From positions 1 through 48,642 of the forward strand of contig JACOMY010000023.1 in NCBI GenBank assembly GCA_014324045.1: a stretch of 48,642 bases of DNA, in the 5' to 3' direction. The stretch is from Rhodospirillales bacterium (GTDB lineage Bacteria > Pseudomonadota > Alphaproteobacteria > Kiloniellales > JACOMY01). Under the pieces are notes generated by a model. The model saw only the letters and a list, made by a program, of their open reading frames with translations. It was not told the origin of the DNA and did no database searches. Positions 35,900 through 45,018 of this stretch are shown here, in pieces. Position 1 is the stretch's first letter; every line of letters begins with the position of its first letter. The position numbers were made by a program, and so were the translations under genes.

Positions 35900-36646
35900 A
35901 TGAGCTGGTTGCGCGCGCTCGCCTTCAACATCTATCTGCAGATCTGGACCCTCGGGATGGCTTTCGTCTTCGGGATCAGCCTCCTGTTCAGCACCAACGT
36001 GGTCATGCGCTTCGCCAAGTTCTGGGCGCGCGGCGTGTGCTTGGGGGCGCAGGTCTTCCTGGGCATTCGCGCCGAAATCCGGGGCGCAGACTATCTGAAG
36101 GACCGGCGCGTGGTCCTGGCAGCCAAGCATCAATCCAGTTGGGAGACGCTCAAGCTCACGACCTTGGTGCCGCTGGCGGCAACGGTGCTGAAGCGCGAAC
36201 TGACGCAAATACCGGTCTATGGCTACTATTTACGCCGTACCGGGATGATCCCGGTCGACCGCGATCTGGGCGTCACGGCGATCCGCTCGCTGATCGAACA
36301 GGCCAAGCTGCGCCTGGATATGGGCCGCACCGTCATTATCTATCCCGAAGGTACGCGCGTCTCCATCGGCCGCAAGCCGCACTACTTTCCGGGGGTGGCA
36401 GCGCTCTACAAGCAGCTAGGCGTGCCGGTCGTTCCGGTCGCCTTGAACTCCGCCGTCTACTGGCCGCGCGGCAGCTTCGTCAAGATCCCCGGCACCATCG
36501 TGATCGAAGCCCTGCCGCCGATCCGGCCGGGTCTGGACCGCAAGACCTTTCTCAAAGAACTGGAGAAGCGAATCGAGACCGCCACCGCGCGCCTGGTCGA
36601 GGAAGGGCGGGCCGATCTCCGCCGCCGCGGCTATGAGCCTCCGTAA
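35900..36646 (+). CDS. plsC: 1-acyl-sn-glycerol-3-phosphate acyltransferase (PlsC family)
   Basis: A 248-residue membrane acyltransferase that makes phosphatidic acid from lysophosphatidic acid. Motif I reads AAKHQSSWET, with His77 and Glu82 instead of the usual HxxxxD, a substitution I believe occurs in related alphaproteobacterial proteins. Motif III is IIYPEGTRVS near residue 150, and motif IV VPVVPVALNS. Two N-terminal hydrophobic stretches (YLQIWTLGMAFVFGISLLF) anchor it. The ATG at 35900 lies 33 bases after the ydcF stop and begins MSWLRALAFN. The substrate could be another lysolipid. Confidence 0.88.
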   Translation: MSWLRALAFNIYLQIWTLGMAFVFGISLLFSTNVVMRFAKFWARGVCLGAQVFLGIRAEIRGADYLKDRRVVLAAKHQSSWETLKLTTLVPLAATVLKRELTQIPVYGYYLRRTGMIPVDRDLGVTAIRSLIEQAKLRLDMGRTVIIYPEGTRVSIGRKPHYFPGVAALYKQLGVPVVPVALNSAVYWPRGSFVKIPGTIVIEALPPIRPGLDRKTFLKELEKRIETATARLVEEGRADLRRRGYEPP

Positions 36647-36967
36647 CAGAACTGGGAATGGCACAAACAGCGAGCAAGCGCATGGCCCGACAGAGGGATA
36701 GGCTCGGTCCTGACGGCCCGGCCTTGAGACGCAGAGTTAAGGAGCTTTTCGGCAATGCGCGCAGGGAGCGTTGTGGCGCGGATGTCGTGCGATCGAAGCT
36801 GCTTGTTGTGGATTCTGGGGGGGAGCGTCGGCAAGGGACTTGCCCGACCGGGAAGGGCAAGGAATTGAGCCGCCGATGCCGGGGCATGCCACAGGGGCCG
36901 GCGGCGCCGGCCCTGGGATCGAGCCTTTCTTCGACGATGGCGCCTGCGACCCGGCCACGCCGATGGG
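36647..36967. other. Intergenic region after plsC
   Basis: GC-rich DNA of 321 bases with no gene I can support and no evident hairpin with a T-run. Confidence 0.4.
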
Positions 36968-37088
36968 GTGCCCAGCCAGTGTCCGCGCTGCGGCAATGCC
37001 TGCCCGATAGCTCGGGAGGGCTCTACGCTCTGCCGCGGCTGCGGTCATTCCAACTGCGCTTGCCGGCTGCGTCGTCAACGGCCGGCCC

Positions 37089-37289
37089 ATGAGCGTCCGC
37101 CTCTGCCAGCGCTGCAGCGCCGAGCTGGCGCCCGACGACATCCGCTGTGCGCGCTGTGGCGCCCGCACGCCGTTACCCTACCCTTGGTATCTGCCGATCC
37201 TGAGCGGCATGATCCTGCTGCTGATCGCTTGGGCAGTGATCGACCCGGAGGTGGTTTGGGACTACATCGCCGGTTTCGGTGCGCGTTAG
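37089..37289 (+). CDS. Small zinc-ribbon membrane protein, possibly the second half of a frameshifted gene
   Basis: A 66-residue frame: zinc ribbon LCQRCSAELAPDDIRCARCG (residues 5-24), then one membrane helix (YLPILSGMILLLIAWAVI) and a short tail. No ribosome binding site precedes the ATG. Immediately upstream, in a different frame from a GTG at 36968, is another zinc-ribbon-like run, QCPRCGNACP and LCRGCGHSNCACRL. The two may be halves of one double zinc-ribbon protein split by a single-base frameshift, or two overlapping small genes. I cannot name a family. Confidence 0.5.
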   Translation: MSVRLCQRCSAELAPDDIRCARCGARTPLPYPWYLPILSGMILLLIAWAVIDPEVVWDYIAGFGAR

Positions 37290-37353
37290 ACGGCGGGTCT
37301 TTCCGCCGGCGCCGGCGTGCCGCTCTCTTGCTTCTTCCCGTCGCGTCGGCAGA

Positions 37354-38232
37354 TCAGCGGGTCGGCACCGGCCTGTCGCCGCTGTAGTCGTAGAAGCCGC
37401 GGCCTGCCTTGCGGCCGACCCATCCGGCCTCGACGTATTTGACCAGCAGCGGGCAGGGGCGATACTTCGAGTCGGCCAGACCCTCGTAGAGCACCTGCAT
37501 GATGGCGAGGCAGACATCCAGGCCGATGAAGTCTGCCAACTCCAGCGGACCCATTGGATGATTGGCACCCAGACGCATGGCGGTGTCGATCGAATCGACC
37601 GAGCCCACCCCTTCGTAGAGCGTATAGACCGCCTCGTTAACCATCGGCAGCAGCACCCGGTTTACGATGAAGGCCGGAAAGTCCTCGGCCGAGACCGGGG
37701 TCTTGCCCAGCGCCAGCGTGAGGTCGCGCAAGCTCTTTACCGTGTCTTCGCCGGTGGCGATGCCGCGAATCAACTCCACCAGCTGCATGACCGGGACCGG
37801 GTTCATGAAGTGCATGCCCATGAAGCGCTCCGGCCGGTCGGTGGTGGAGGCCAGGCGGGTAATGGAGATGGAGGAGGTGTTGCTCGCGATCAGCGCCTCC
37901 GTCTTCAGGTGCGGACGCAGCTGCTTGAAGATCTCGCGCTTGATCTGCTCGTCTTCGGAGGCTGCCTCGATCACCAGATCGCAGCCGCTCATGGCTTCCA
38001 GGCCCAGGCTGCTGCCGATGCGGGCGATGGCCTCGACCTTGTCGTCTTCGCCGATCTTGCCGCGATGGACTTGGCGGTCCATGTTGCGCTCAATGATGGC
38101 CTTGCCGCGGGCAAGCGCATCTTCGGAGATATCGCTCATGCGGACATCCAGTCCGGCCAGCGCACAGACATGAGCGATACCGCTGCCCATCTGGCCCGCC
38201 CCGATGATGCCCACCGATCGAATGTCTGCCAT
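37354..38232 (-). CDS. 3-hydroxybutyryl-CoA dehydrogenase
   Basis: A 292-residue NAD-dependent dehydrogenase oxidising (S)-3-hydroxybutyryl-CoA to acetoacetyl-CoA, or the reverse. The NAD loop is GIIGAGQMGSGIAH (residues 8-21), the catalytic Ser/Asn region SNTSSISIT, the His of GMHFMNPVPVM near 140, and the C-terminal domain signature AFIVNRVLLPMVNEA. The length is typical for the stand-alone enzyme (PaaH/Hbd). It follows etfA by 60 bases on the same strand. In context it links poly-hydroxybutyrate or butyrate metabolism with crotonyl-CoA supply for the ethylmalonyl-CoA pathway. Confidence 0.92.
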   Translation of the reverse strand: MADIRSVGIIGAGQMGSGIAHVCALAGLDVRMSDISEDALARGKAIIERNMDRQVHRGKIGEDDKVEAIARIGSSLGLEAMSGCDLVIEAASEDEQIKREIFKQLRPHLKTEALIASNTSSISITRLASTTDRPERFMGMHFMNPVPVMQLVELIRGIATGEDTVKSLRDLTLALGKTPVSAEDFPAFIVNRVLLPMVNEAVYTLYEGVGSVDSIDTAMRLGANHPMGPLELADFIGLDVCLAIMQVLYEGLADSKYRPCPLLVKYVEAGWVGRKAGRGFYDYSGDRPVPTR

Positions 38233-38292
38233 CTCCGCCTTCCTTCGTTACGCCGGCGCCGGCGCTCCCCTTCGACCCCGGCGCCGTTTTCT

Positions 38293-39225
38293 TCAGCCCA
38301 GTTGCTCGTCCAGCTCGGGCACCGCCTGAAACAGATCGGCCACCAGACCGTAATCGGCTACCTGGAAAATTGGCGCTTCCTCGTCCTTGTTGATCGCCAC
38401 GATCACCTTGGAGTCCTTCATGCCCGCCAGATGCTGGATGGCGCCCGAGATACCCACCGCGATGTAGAGATCGGGGGCGACCACCTTGCCGGTCTGGCCA
38501 ACCTGATAGTCGTTGGGGGCATAGCCCGAATCGACGGCCGCGCGGCTGGCACCGACGGCGGCGCCCAGCTTGTCGGCCACCTTCTCCAGCATGCCGAAGT
38601 TGTCGGAGGCCTGCATGCCGCGGCCGCCGGAAATCACCACCCGTGCGGTGGTCAACTCCGGCCGCTCGTTCCTGGTAAGCTCTTGCCCGGCGAAGCGGGA
38701 AAGGCCTTTAGCGCCGGTGCCCGCCAGCTCCTCGATGGCAGCACTGCCACCGGTCTCGGCGACTGGATCGAAGGTAGTCGTGCGCACGGTCAGGACCTTG
38801 ATCGCGTCGTTCGACCTGACCTTGGCCAGCGCATTGCCGGCATAGATTGGCCGCACGAAGGTGTCCGGACCCTCGATGGCAGCGATGTCGGAGACCTGCT
38901 GTACGTCCAGCAGGGCGGCAGCGCGCGGCATGACGTTCTTGCCGAAGGTGCTGGCGGCCGCCAGCAGGTGGCTGTAATCGCTGGCCAGGCGGACGATCAG
39001 CGGCGCCAGGTCTTCTGCCATCTGATGGCCATACTCGGCCGAATCGGCCTTCAGCACCTTGGCCACACCCGGCAGGGCGGCGGCAGCCGCGGCGGCGGCG
39101 GCGCAGTCCTGGCCGGCCACCAGAACATGGATGTCGCCGCCCAGAGCGCCTGCGGCGCTGACGGCGTTGAGCGTGCCGGATTTCAGGCCGGCGTTGTCGT
39201 GCTCCGCGATGACCAGAGTGCTCAT
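38293..39225 (-). CDS. etfA: Electron transfer flavoprotein alpha subunit
   Basis: A 310-residue FAD-binding subunit. The C-terminal FAD domain shows [42 protein letters not shown] and [20 protein letters not shown], all classic EtfA blocks. It carries electrons from acyl-CoA dehydrogenases to ETF-quinone oxidoreductase. The start overlaps the etfB stop as ATGA. In this window its obvious donor is the methylsuccinyl-CoA dehydrogenase encoded 2 kb upstream. Confidence 0.95.
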   Translation of the reverse strand: MSTLVIAEHDNAGLKSGTLNAVSAAGALGGDIHVLVAGQDCAAAAAAAAALPGVAKVLKADSAEYGHQMAEDLAPLIVRLASDYSHLLAAASTFGKNVMPRAAALLDVQQVSDIAAIEGPDTFVRPIYAGNALAKVRSNDAIKVLTVRTTTFDPVAETGGSAAIEELAGTGAKGLSRFAGQELTRNERPELTTARVVISGGRGMQASDNFGMLEKVADKLGAAVGASRAAVDSGYAPNDYQVGQTGKVVAPDLYIAVGISGAIQHLAGMKDSKVIVAINKDEEAPIFQVADYGLVADLFQAVPELDEQLG

Positions 39226-39974
39226 GACAAGACCTTCGCCTCGTTCTTCAGTTTGTCCAAAAGCTCGGCAACCGACCCGACCTTGATGCCGGCCTTGCGG
39301 CCCGGCGGCTCGCTGACTTCCAGGATCTCGAGACGCGGGGTTACGTCGACGCCCAGATCTTCCGGCGTCACGCTGTCCAGCGGCTTCTTCTTAGCCTTCA
39401 TGATGTTCGGCAGGCTGGCGTAGCGCGGCGTGTTGAGACGCAGATCGACGGTGACGATCGCCGGCATCTTCAAGATGACCTTCTCCAGACCGCCGTCGAC
39501 CTCGCGGGTGGCGGCCAGACCCTCGCCCTCCAGGGCGATCTTGGAGACGAAGGTCGCCTGAGCCCAACCCAGCAGGCCGGCCAGCATCTGACCGGTCTGG
39601 TTGTTGTCATTGTCGACCGCCTGCTTGCCGAGGATCACCAGACCGGGTTCTTCCTTCTCGACCACGGCCTTCAGCAGCTTGGCGATCGCCAGCGGCTCCA
39701 GTATCGCATCGCTTTTCACCAGGATTGCCCGGTCGGCACCCATGGCCAGCGCGGTCCGCAGGGTCTCCTGCGACTGCTGCACGCCGGCGGCGACGGCCAC
39801 GATCTCGCTTGCGGTACCAGCTTCCTTCAGGCGTATGGCCGCTTCGACCGCAATTTCGCAGAAGGGGTTCATCGCCATCTTGACGTTGGCCGTCTCGACA
39901 CCGCTCTTGTCCGCCTTGACGCGGACCTTCACATTGGCGTCGATGACCCGCTTGATGGGTACGAGTACTTTCAT
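39222..39974 (-). CDS. etfB: Electron transfer flavoprotein beta subunit
   Basis: A 250-residue AMP-binding subunit, start [19 protein letters not shown]. The signature [20 protein letters not shown] near residue 35, [20 protein letters not shown] near 120 and the C-terminal MKAKKKPLD motif match EtfB. Translationally coupled to etfA. The 214 bases upstream to the adenosyltransferase gene show no gene. Confidence 0.95.
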   Translation of the reverse strand: MKVLVPIKRVIDANVKVRVKADKSGVETANVKMAMNPFCEIAVEAAIRLKEAGTASEIVAVAAGVQQSQETLRTALAMGADRAILVKSDAILEPLAIAKLLKAVVEKEEPGLVILGKQAVDNDNNQTGQMLAGLLGWAQATFVSKIALEGEGLAATREVDGGLEKVILKMPAIVTVDLRLNTPRYASLPNIMKAKKKPLDSVTPEDLGVDVTPRLEILEVSEPPGRKAGIKVGSVAELLDKLKNEAKVLS

Positions 39975-40188
39975 CCTCTTGGCCTCAGACGTTTCTCTAG
40001 GAGAGATCCGACGGCGTACGCGTCATGTCCGGAAGACGCAGCACGCCTGCTATCGAAATTGCCGGCACGGCGCCGGCATAACCGACGACGCTACCTCATT
40101 TCGCACTGCACAATATGTATGCTGGCGAAAGCCTGTCAATCTTGGCAAAAGCCCGGGCTTGTGAAAAGCTGGTGCATGGCAGCATTTC

Positions 40189-40752
40189 TCAACGATTGGC
40201 GCCGGGTATCCACAAGACATCGGCGCGGCCCTTGTCGTTGGCATGGCGCGCCATTACGAACAGCAAGTCGGAAAGTCGATTGATATACTTCACCGCTTCC
40301 GGATTGACCATCTCCACAGCGGCGAGCGCGGTGATTTGGCGCTCGGTTCGGCGCGCCACGGTGCGGGCGAAATGCAGCCGCGCTGCTGCCGGCCTGCCGC
40401 CCGACAGCACGAAGGAATTCAGCGGCTCCAGTTCGGCATTCAGCCGGTCGATTTCCGCTTCCAGATAGGCCACCTGCGCAGCGGCGATGCGCAGCGGCGG
40501 GTATTTGGGATTTTCCGCCTCCGGCGTGGCCAGATCGGCGCCCAGATCGAACAGGTCGTTCTGTATGCGCGAGAGCAGGGCATCGTCGCTATCCCGGCTT
40601 TCCAGGCGCGCCAAACCGATGGCGGCCCCGGTCTCGTCGGCCGACCCATAGGCCGCGACCCTGAGATCATGCTTGGCCACGCGGCTGCCGTCGGCCAGCG
40701 ATGTGGCGCCCTTGTCGCCGCCGCGCGTGTAGATTTTGGTGAGCTTGACCAA
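40189..40752 (-). CDS. PduO-type cob(I)alamin adenosyltransferase
   Basis: A 187-residue trimeric enzyme that attaches adenosyl to cobalamin, making coenzyme B12. The N-terminal ATP motif is YTRGGDKGATSLADG (residues 8-22). NDLFDLGADLATPE near 65 and SFVLSGGRPAAARLHFARTV near 115, ending in RRTERQI, are diagnostic. The start MVKLTKIYTRGGDKG is typical. It lies in the same cluster as the adenosylcobalamin-dependent ethylmalonyl-CoA mutase, so supply of that cofactor is the likely role. The small HIG1-like gene upstream is 68 bases away. Confidence 0.93.
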   Translation of the reverse strand: MVKLTKIYTRGGDKGATSLADGSRVAKHDLRVAAYGSADETGAAIGLARLESRDSDDALLSRIQNDLFDLGADLATPEAENPKYPPLRIAAAQVAYLEAEIDRLNAELEPLNSFVLSGGRPAAARLHFARTVARRTERQITALAAVEMVNPEAVKYINRLSDLLFVMARHANDKGRADVLWIPGANR

Positions 40753-40820
40753 TCCTTTGCCTTTCTACGGAAAGCCACGGCCCAGAGCTGGGGCCGGCCT
40801 TGCTTGCACGCAACCGCCCC

Positions 40821-41021
40821 TCAGGTGGCGCCTTCGATCGCCATGGCAATGACGAAGAGGATGAGCGCGATGCCTTGGGCAAGCACGCGATAGCGCATCA
40901 GCATGTTGCCGTGCCTGGCATTGAAGCTGCCGCCGCGTGCGTAAGAAATCAGCCCGGTGAAGAGAATCGCCAGGACGGTGATCATGGCGGCGATCATGAG
41001 GATGACAGCGAAGGTTCCCAT
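40821..41021 (-). CDS. Twin-transmembrane (HIG1-like) small protein
   Basis: A 66-residue protein with two membrane helices (VILMIAAMITVLAILFTGLI and YRVLAQGIALILFVIAM) joined by SYARGGSFNARHGNMLM. The N-R-x-M-R-x-R-type loop is that of bacterial twin-transmembrane/HIG1-domain proteins, which in mitochondria assist respiratory complexes. The ATG at 41021 begins MGTFAVILMI. In many alphaproteobacteria it sits just upstream of the PduO-type adenosyltransferase, as here. Its role there is unknown. Confidence 0.75.
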   Translation of the reverse strand: MGTFAVILMIAAMITVLAILFTGLISYARGGSFNARHGNMLMRYRVLAQGIALILFVIAMAIEGAT

Positions 41022-41285
41022 AGCGATGGAACTATAGGGCCGCCGCCGCGGCGGTTCCAGAGCCTCCCGCTGTTGAGGCCTTCGCCCGGCGGGAGGCTCC
41101 GGTTCCGCACCTTGCCATAGGCCGCCTCTGCCTTGGCCCATTCATGGCCGCGGCGATCGGCTCGCCCCCGGCCGAAGCAACCTCCCGGAACCTCAACAAC
41201 GGCCTTCGCATCCTCAAGGCGGGGTTGCGTCCGTTCGGAACCGCATCGCTGCGCACGATAGCCTCCCTCCGTGCCGACTGTCCGG

Positions 41286-43013
41286 TTAGTTACGGCCGCT
41301 GGCAAGCAGGCTGCGGGCGATCACCTCTGCTTGGATCTCGGCCGCACCCTCGAAGATGTTCAGGATCCGCGCATCGCAAAGCACGCGGCTGATCCTGTAC
41401 TCCTCCGCATAGCCGTTACCGCCATGCACCTGTAGCGCATTGTCGGCGTTTGCCCATGCGACACGGGCGGCCAGCAGCTTCGCCATGCCGGCTTCCCTGT
41501 CGCAGCGCCGGTCGCTGTCCTTCTGGCGTGCCGCGAAATAGGTCAGCTGGCGGGCCACCATGGTCTCGACCGCCATCCAGGCCAGCTTGCCGGCCACCCG
41601 TGGGAAATCGATCAGGGCCTTGCCGAACTGAACCCGCTCCTTGGCGTAGGCGAGCCCCAGTTCCATTGCGTTCTGGGCCACGCCGACGGCGCGCGCGGCG
41701 GTCTGGATGCGGGCCGATTCGAAGGTGGCCATCAACTGCTTGAAGCCTTGGCCTTCCTCGCCGCCCAAAAGGTTTTCCGCCGGCACCGCAAACCCGTCGA
41801 AGCCCAGTTCGTATTCCTTCATGCCGCGATAGCCCAGGACCTTGATCTCGCCGCCGGTCATGCCCTCGGCGGGGAAGGGCTCGGTTTCGCTGCCACGCGG
41901 CTTCTCGGCCAGGAACATGGAAAGCCCGCGCCAGTCCTCGGTCTCCGGCTTGCTGCGGGCCAGCAGGGTCATGAGGTCGGAGCGGCTGGCGTGCGTGATC
42001 CAGGTCTTGTTGCCCCGGATGCGGTAGCTGCCGCCTTCCAGAACCGCGCGGGTACGCAAGGACCCCAGGTCGGATCCGCTATTCGGCTCGGTGAACACCG
42101 CGGCCGGCAGAATCTCGCCCGATGCGATCTTCGGCAGATAGCGCTGCTTCTGCGCCTCGGTGCCGCCCAGGCGGATCAACTCCGCCGCGATCTCCGAGCG
42201 GGTGCCGAGCGAGCCCAGGCCGATGTAGCCGCGCGAGAGCTCTTCGGTCACCACGCACATGGCCATCTTGCCCATGCCCGACCCGCCGTATTCCTCCGGC
42301 ACCGTTAGGCCGAAGACGCCCAAGCCGGCCAGTTCCCGGACCGCGGAATCGGGGATCAGAGCGTCCTTGCGGTGCCACTCCTGCGCATCCTCGGCATAGC
42401 CGTCTGCCAGCTTGGCGAAGGTCTCGCGGATCATCTCCAGCGTCTCGTCGTCGAGGCCGTCGTCGCCGAAGCTGCCCCCAGCCAGGATCCCGGCAATGCG
42501 CTGGCGCACTTGGGCGCTGTTGCCGCCATCCGCCAGGCGCTTGACTGCCGGCCCCCAAAGCGCCTGGACCTCCCGATCGGCAAGGCCCATGTCGGCGGGG
42601 CGCAGGAGCTCGCCCTGGCTCATCGGCAGCCCCCCCCGAAGCTGCTGCAGGTACTCGCCGAAGGCGGCCTGCAGCAGCAGCTGTTCCATTTCGCCGAAGC
42701 GGCCGGCGGCCTGCATCCGCCCGGCCCAGGCCAGCATTTCCTTGAGGGCAGCGACGTAGGTCAGAGTCCAGGAGAGGCCGTGCGCGGCCTGCTGCTGTCG
42801 CTCCAGCAGGGCGGGATCGGCCTTACTGCCGGGGGCGGCACCGTTGGGAGCCACACCGTTGGGAGTGACACTGTTGGGGGCAACGAGGGCGGCAACCGCA
42901 GCCCGGGCGGCGGCACCGAAGCGCTCTGCGGCAGCCGCGGCCTCGCTGCAGTCGGCGAGCAGGCCGTCGAGGATCACGCTGTCGGCGGCGGGCTCGAGGG
43001 CGGCTTCGGACAT
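41286..43013 (-). CDS. mcd: (2S)-Methylsuccinyl-CoA dehydrogenase
   Basis: A 575-residue acyl-CoA dehydrogenase, longer than the usual 380-400 because of an N-terminal domain of about 180 residues, as known for Mcd. It oxidises methylsuccinyl-CoA to mesaconyl-CoA with FAD. The dehydrogenase core shows VPEEYGGSGMGKMAM, AVFTEPNSGSDLGSLRTRAV (FAD/substrate loop), GNKTWITHASRSD, and QVHGGNGYAEEYRISRVLCD at the end. The assignment is supported by neighbours ccr and ecm. A three-unit, 15-base repeat lies in the N-terminal linker. ccr is 330 bases upstream on the same strand. Electrons should pass to the EtfAB encoded nearby. Confidence 0.92.
   Translation of the reverse strand: MSEAALEPAADSVILDGLLADCSEAAAAAERFGAAARAAVAALVAPNSVTPNGVAPNGAAPGSKADPALLERQQQAAHGLSWTLTYVAALKEMLAWAGRMQAAGRFGEMEQLLLQAAFGEYLQQLRGGLPMSQGELLRPADMGLADREVQALWGPAVKRLADGGNSAQVRQRIAGILAGGSFGDDGLDDETLEMIRETFAKLADGYAEDAQEWHRKDALIPDSAVRELAGLGVFGLTVPEEYGGSGMGKMAMCVVTEELSRGYIGLGSLGTRSEIAAELIRLGGTEAQKQRYLPKIASGEILPAAVFTEPNSGSDLGSLRTRAVLEGGSYRIRGNKTWITHASRSDLMTLLARSKPETEDWRGLSMFLAEKPRGSETEPFPAEGMTGGEIKVLGYRGMKEYELGFDGFAVPAENLLGGEEGQGFKQLMATFESARIQTAARAVGVAQNAMELGLAYAKERVQFGKALIDFPRVAGKLAWMAVETMVARQLTYFAARQKDSDRRCDREAGMAKLLAARVAWANADNALQVHGGNGYAEEYRISRVLCDARILNIFEGAAEIQAEVIARSLLASGRN
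42838..42882. repeat. 15-base tandem repeat, three units, within mcd
   Basis: Units begin at 42838, 42853 and 42868 with the shared core CCGTTGGGAG or CTGTTGGGGG. They encode repeated Pro-Asn-Ser/Gly-Val/Ala peptides in the N-terminal linker, in frame. Confidence 0.85.
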
Positions 43014-43343
43014 GGCTAGATCCTACTCCTGATGCAGGGTTGCTTGCGCCCCCCAAGCGCCGAAATACCGGCATCTAAAACACCGGCGCCGGGAGGGCTG
43101 CGGCTGCTCCGGCGTCCAAGCCGTCCCGCCGGGGAGGGCAAGGCGGTCGATTGCCGACTGCGGCCGCTGCTTGGTGGCGCCAGGCCCCAGCCAAAGGCGC
43201 CTGCTTTTTCCGCCGCGCCATCGCCCCAGGCCGGGCTTGCGAGCCCGGAGAATTATCCCGGCGGCCCGAGGACAAGCCCGAGAACAAGCCCTAGAACAAG
43301 AGAGCGGATTTTGCCGCCCCGCTTGCTGGCTCTGCGCCGGGAT
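43014..43343. other. 330-base gap between ccr and mcd
   Basis: No gene seen. Bases 43272-43301 are a 12-base tandem repeat (ACAAGCCCGAGA, ACAAGCCCTAGA, then a partial ACAAG copy) shortly after the mcd-proximal GC-rich stretch. No clear terminator. Confidence 0.5.
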
Positions 43344-44624
43344 TTAGCCCTCGCGTGCCTCTTCGACAGTGCGCATGCCCGGACGCTTGGCCTGCACCAG
43401 CACCGCCATGTTGCCGGGTTTGTGCTGGTTCTTCATCATCTTGGTGTGGGCATGCGGAATGTCGTTCCAGGGGAAGACTTCGCTCATGCAGGGGTCGATG
43501 CGGCGCTCTACCATCAGGTGATTGGCCTGACTGGCCTGCAGCAGGTTGGCGAAGTGGCTGCCCTGGATACGCTTCTGACGCATCCACACGAAGCGGGCGT
43601 CGAAGGTGATGTTGTAGCCGCTGGTACCGGCGCAGAACACCACCATGCCGCCGCGTTTCACAACGAAACAGGAGACCGGGAAAGTCGCCTCGCCCGGATG
43701 CTCGAAGACGAAATCGACGTCGTTGCCCTTGCCGGTGATTCCCCAGATGGCCTTGCCGAATTTACGGCATTCGCGCATGTAGTCGCCGAAGCCTTCCCCG
43801 TTCACCGGCGGCAGTTGGCCCCAGCAGTTGAAGTCGCGGCGGTTGATCACGCCCTTGGCCCCCAGCGAGAGCACGAAGTCGCGCTTGCTCTCGTCGGAGA
43901 TGACGCCGATGGCATTGGCGCCGGCAGTGGAGATCAGCTGGATCGCCATTGAGCCCAGGCCGCCCGAGGCGCCCCAGACCAGCACGGTGTGGCCGGGGCG
44001 CAGGATGTGCGGGCGATGGCCGAACAGCATGCGGTAGGCGGTCGCCAGGGTGAGGGTATAGCAGGCGCTCTCTTCCCAAGTCAGGTGGCGCGGGCGCGGC
44101 ATCAATTGACGGTCCTGCACCCGGCAAAACTGCGAGAAGGAGCCGTCCGGCGTCTCGTAGCCCCAGATCCGCTGCGAGGGCGAGAACATGGGATCGCCGC
44201 CGTTGCATTCCTCGTCGTCGCCATCGTCCTGGTTACAATGTACCACGACCTCGTCGCCGACCTTCCAGCGCTTGACCTTGGAGCCGACCGCCCAGACGAT
44301 GCCCGAGGCGTCGGAGCCGGCAATGTGATACTCGGCATGGTGCACGTCGAAGGGTGAGACCGGGGTGCCTAGACCGGCCCAGACGCCGTTGTAGTTGACG
44401 CCCGCCGCCATCACCAGGATCAGCACGTCGTGGCTGTCGAGCTGCGGCGTGTCCACGACCTCGACCTGCATGGCCTGTTCCGGCTCGCCATGACGCTCAC
44501 GGCGGATCAGCCAGCCATACATCTTGCCCGGCACATGTCCCAGCGGCGGTATCTCGCCGACTTCGTAGAGATCCTTCACGGGTCGATCCTCGCGCAGCGG
44601 CACAACGTTATCCGGCTCCGTCAT
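43344..44624 (-). CDS. ccr: Crotonyl-CoA carboxylase/reductase
   Basis: A 426-residue medium-chain reductase that reductively carboxylates crotonyl-CoA to ethylmalonyl-CoA with NADPH and CO2, the defining step of the ethylmalonyl-CoA pathway. Conserved blocks: VMAAGVNYNGVWAGLG near residue 72, HIAGSDASGIVWAVG, EVVVHCNQDDGDDEECNGGD near 125-145, RIWGYETPDGSFSQF, the NADPH loop VWGASGGLGSMAIQL near 220, and KMMKNQHKPGNMAVLVQAKR near the end. The Asn and His of the NYN and QHKPGN segments are in the places I associate with CO2 binding in characterised Ccr; this alignment is from memory. The ATG at 44624 opens toward the shared ccr/ecm control region. Confidence 0.96.
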   Translation of the reverse strand: MTEPDNVVPLREDRPVKDLYEVGEIPPLGHVPGKMYGWLIRRERHGEPEQAMQVEVVDTPQLDSHDVLILVMAAGVNYNGVWAGLGTPVSPFDVHHAEYHIAGSDASGIVWAVGSKVKRWKVGDEVVVHCNQDDGDDEECNGGDPMFSPSQRIWGYETPDGSFSQFCRVQDRQLMPRPRHLTWEESACYTLTLATAYRMLFGHRPHILRPGHTVLVWGASGGLGSMAIQLISTAGANAIGVISDESKRDFVLSLGAKGVINRRDFNCWGQLPPVNGEGFGDYMRECRKFGKAIWGITGKGNDVDFVFEHPGEATFPVSCFVVKRGGMVVFCAGTSGYNITFDARFVWMRQKRIQGSHFANLLQASQANHLMVERRIDPCMSEVFPWNDIPHAHTKMMKNQHKPGNMAVLVQAKRPGMRTVEEAREG

Positions 44625-45018
44625 CGTCCTCGAACACCCCTTTGCCCGGTCCCGGGGGCGAGCCCGGTGTTTCCGGGTCTCGCTCCGTTACCGGCTATTG
44701 CCGTTTGGCCTGTTATCTTACCTTCGCGTTTTTTGCAATGCAGCAAAAGTGGGCAGCAAACAAGTGGGCGGCAGGTCAGATGGGATGTTAAGTGTGTGTG
44801 GCGCATTGTCTCGATAGCGGCGGTGCGGCCGTCCGGGGCAGGTGCGCATCTCTATCGTTTACCGCTCCCCTCCGCCGAAGACGGCGGCTTGCGTCCATGG
44901 CTGTGCGGAGGCAGGCTACCGGCCTGTTGCATCGCAACAGGGGCTTGCGTAGCTTTTTGCTGAGGTAAACGATATTTTGTTGCGCATCCGCCGGTGGCCG
45001 GCGCGCGGGGAGGCAGCG
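44625..45018. promoter_or_regulatory. Divergent ccr/ecm control region
   Basis: A 394-base region between divergent genes. On inspection it holds: (1) TTTTGC-N6-GCAAAA at 44731-44748, with TTTTGCAA inside it; (2) direct repeats GCAGCAAA at 44740-44747 and 44753-44760, each followed by AAGTGG; (3) a perfect palindrome, CCTGTTGC-ATC-GCAACAGG, at 44923-44941; (4) a perfect 11-base inverted repeat, TATCGTTTACC at 44853-44863 and GGTAAACGATA at 44964-44974, with TGCGCA outside each arm. These are directly visible. That they are operators for a pathway regulator is inference. TTTGCAAA-like sites are known for short-chain acyl-CoA regulators of the ScfR/PccR group. Confidence 0.6.

Noticed and set aside
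43075-43287. Small minus-strand frame between ccr and mcd
   Set aside because: No ribosome binding site, low-complexity Arg/Pro/Ala sequence and no family resemblance.
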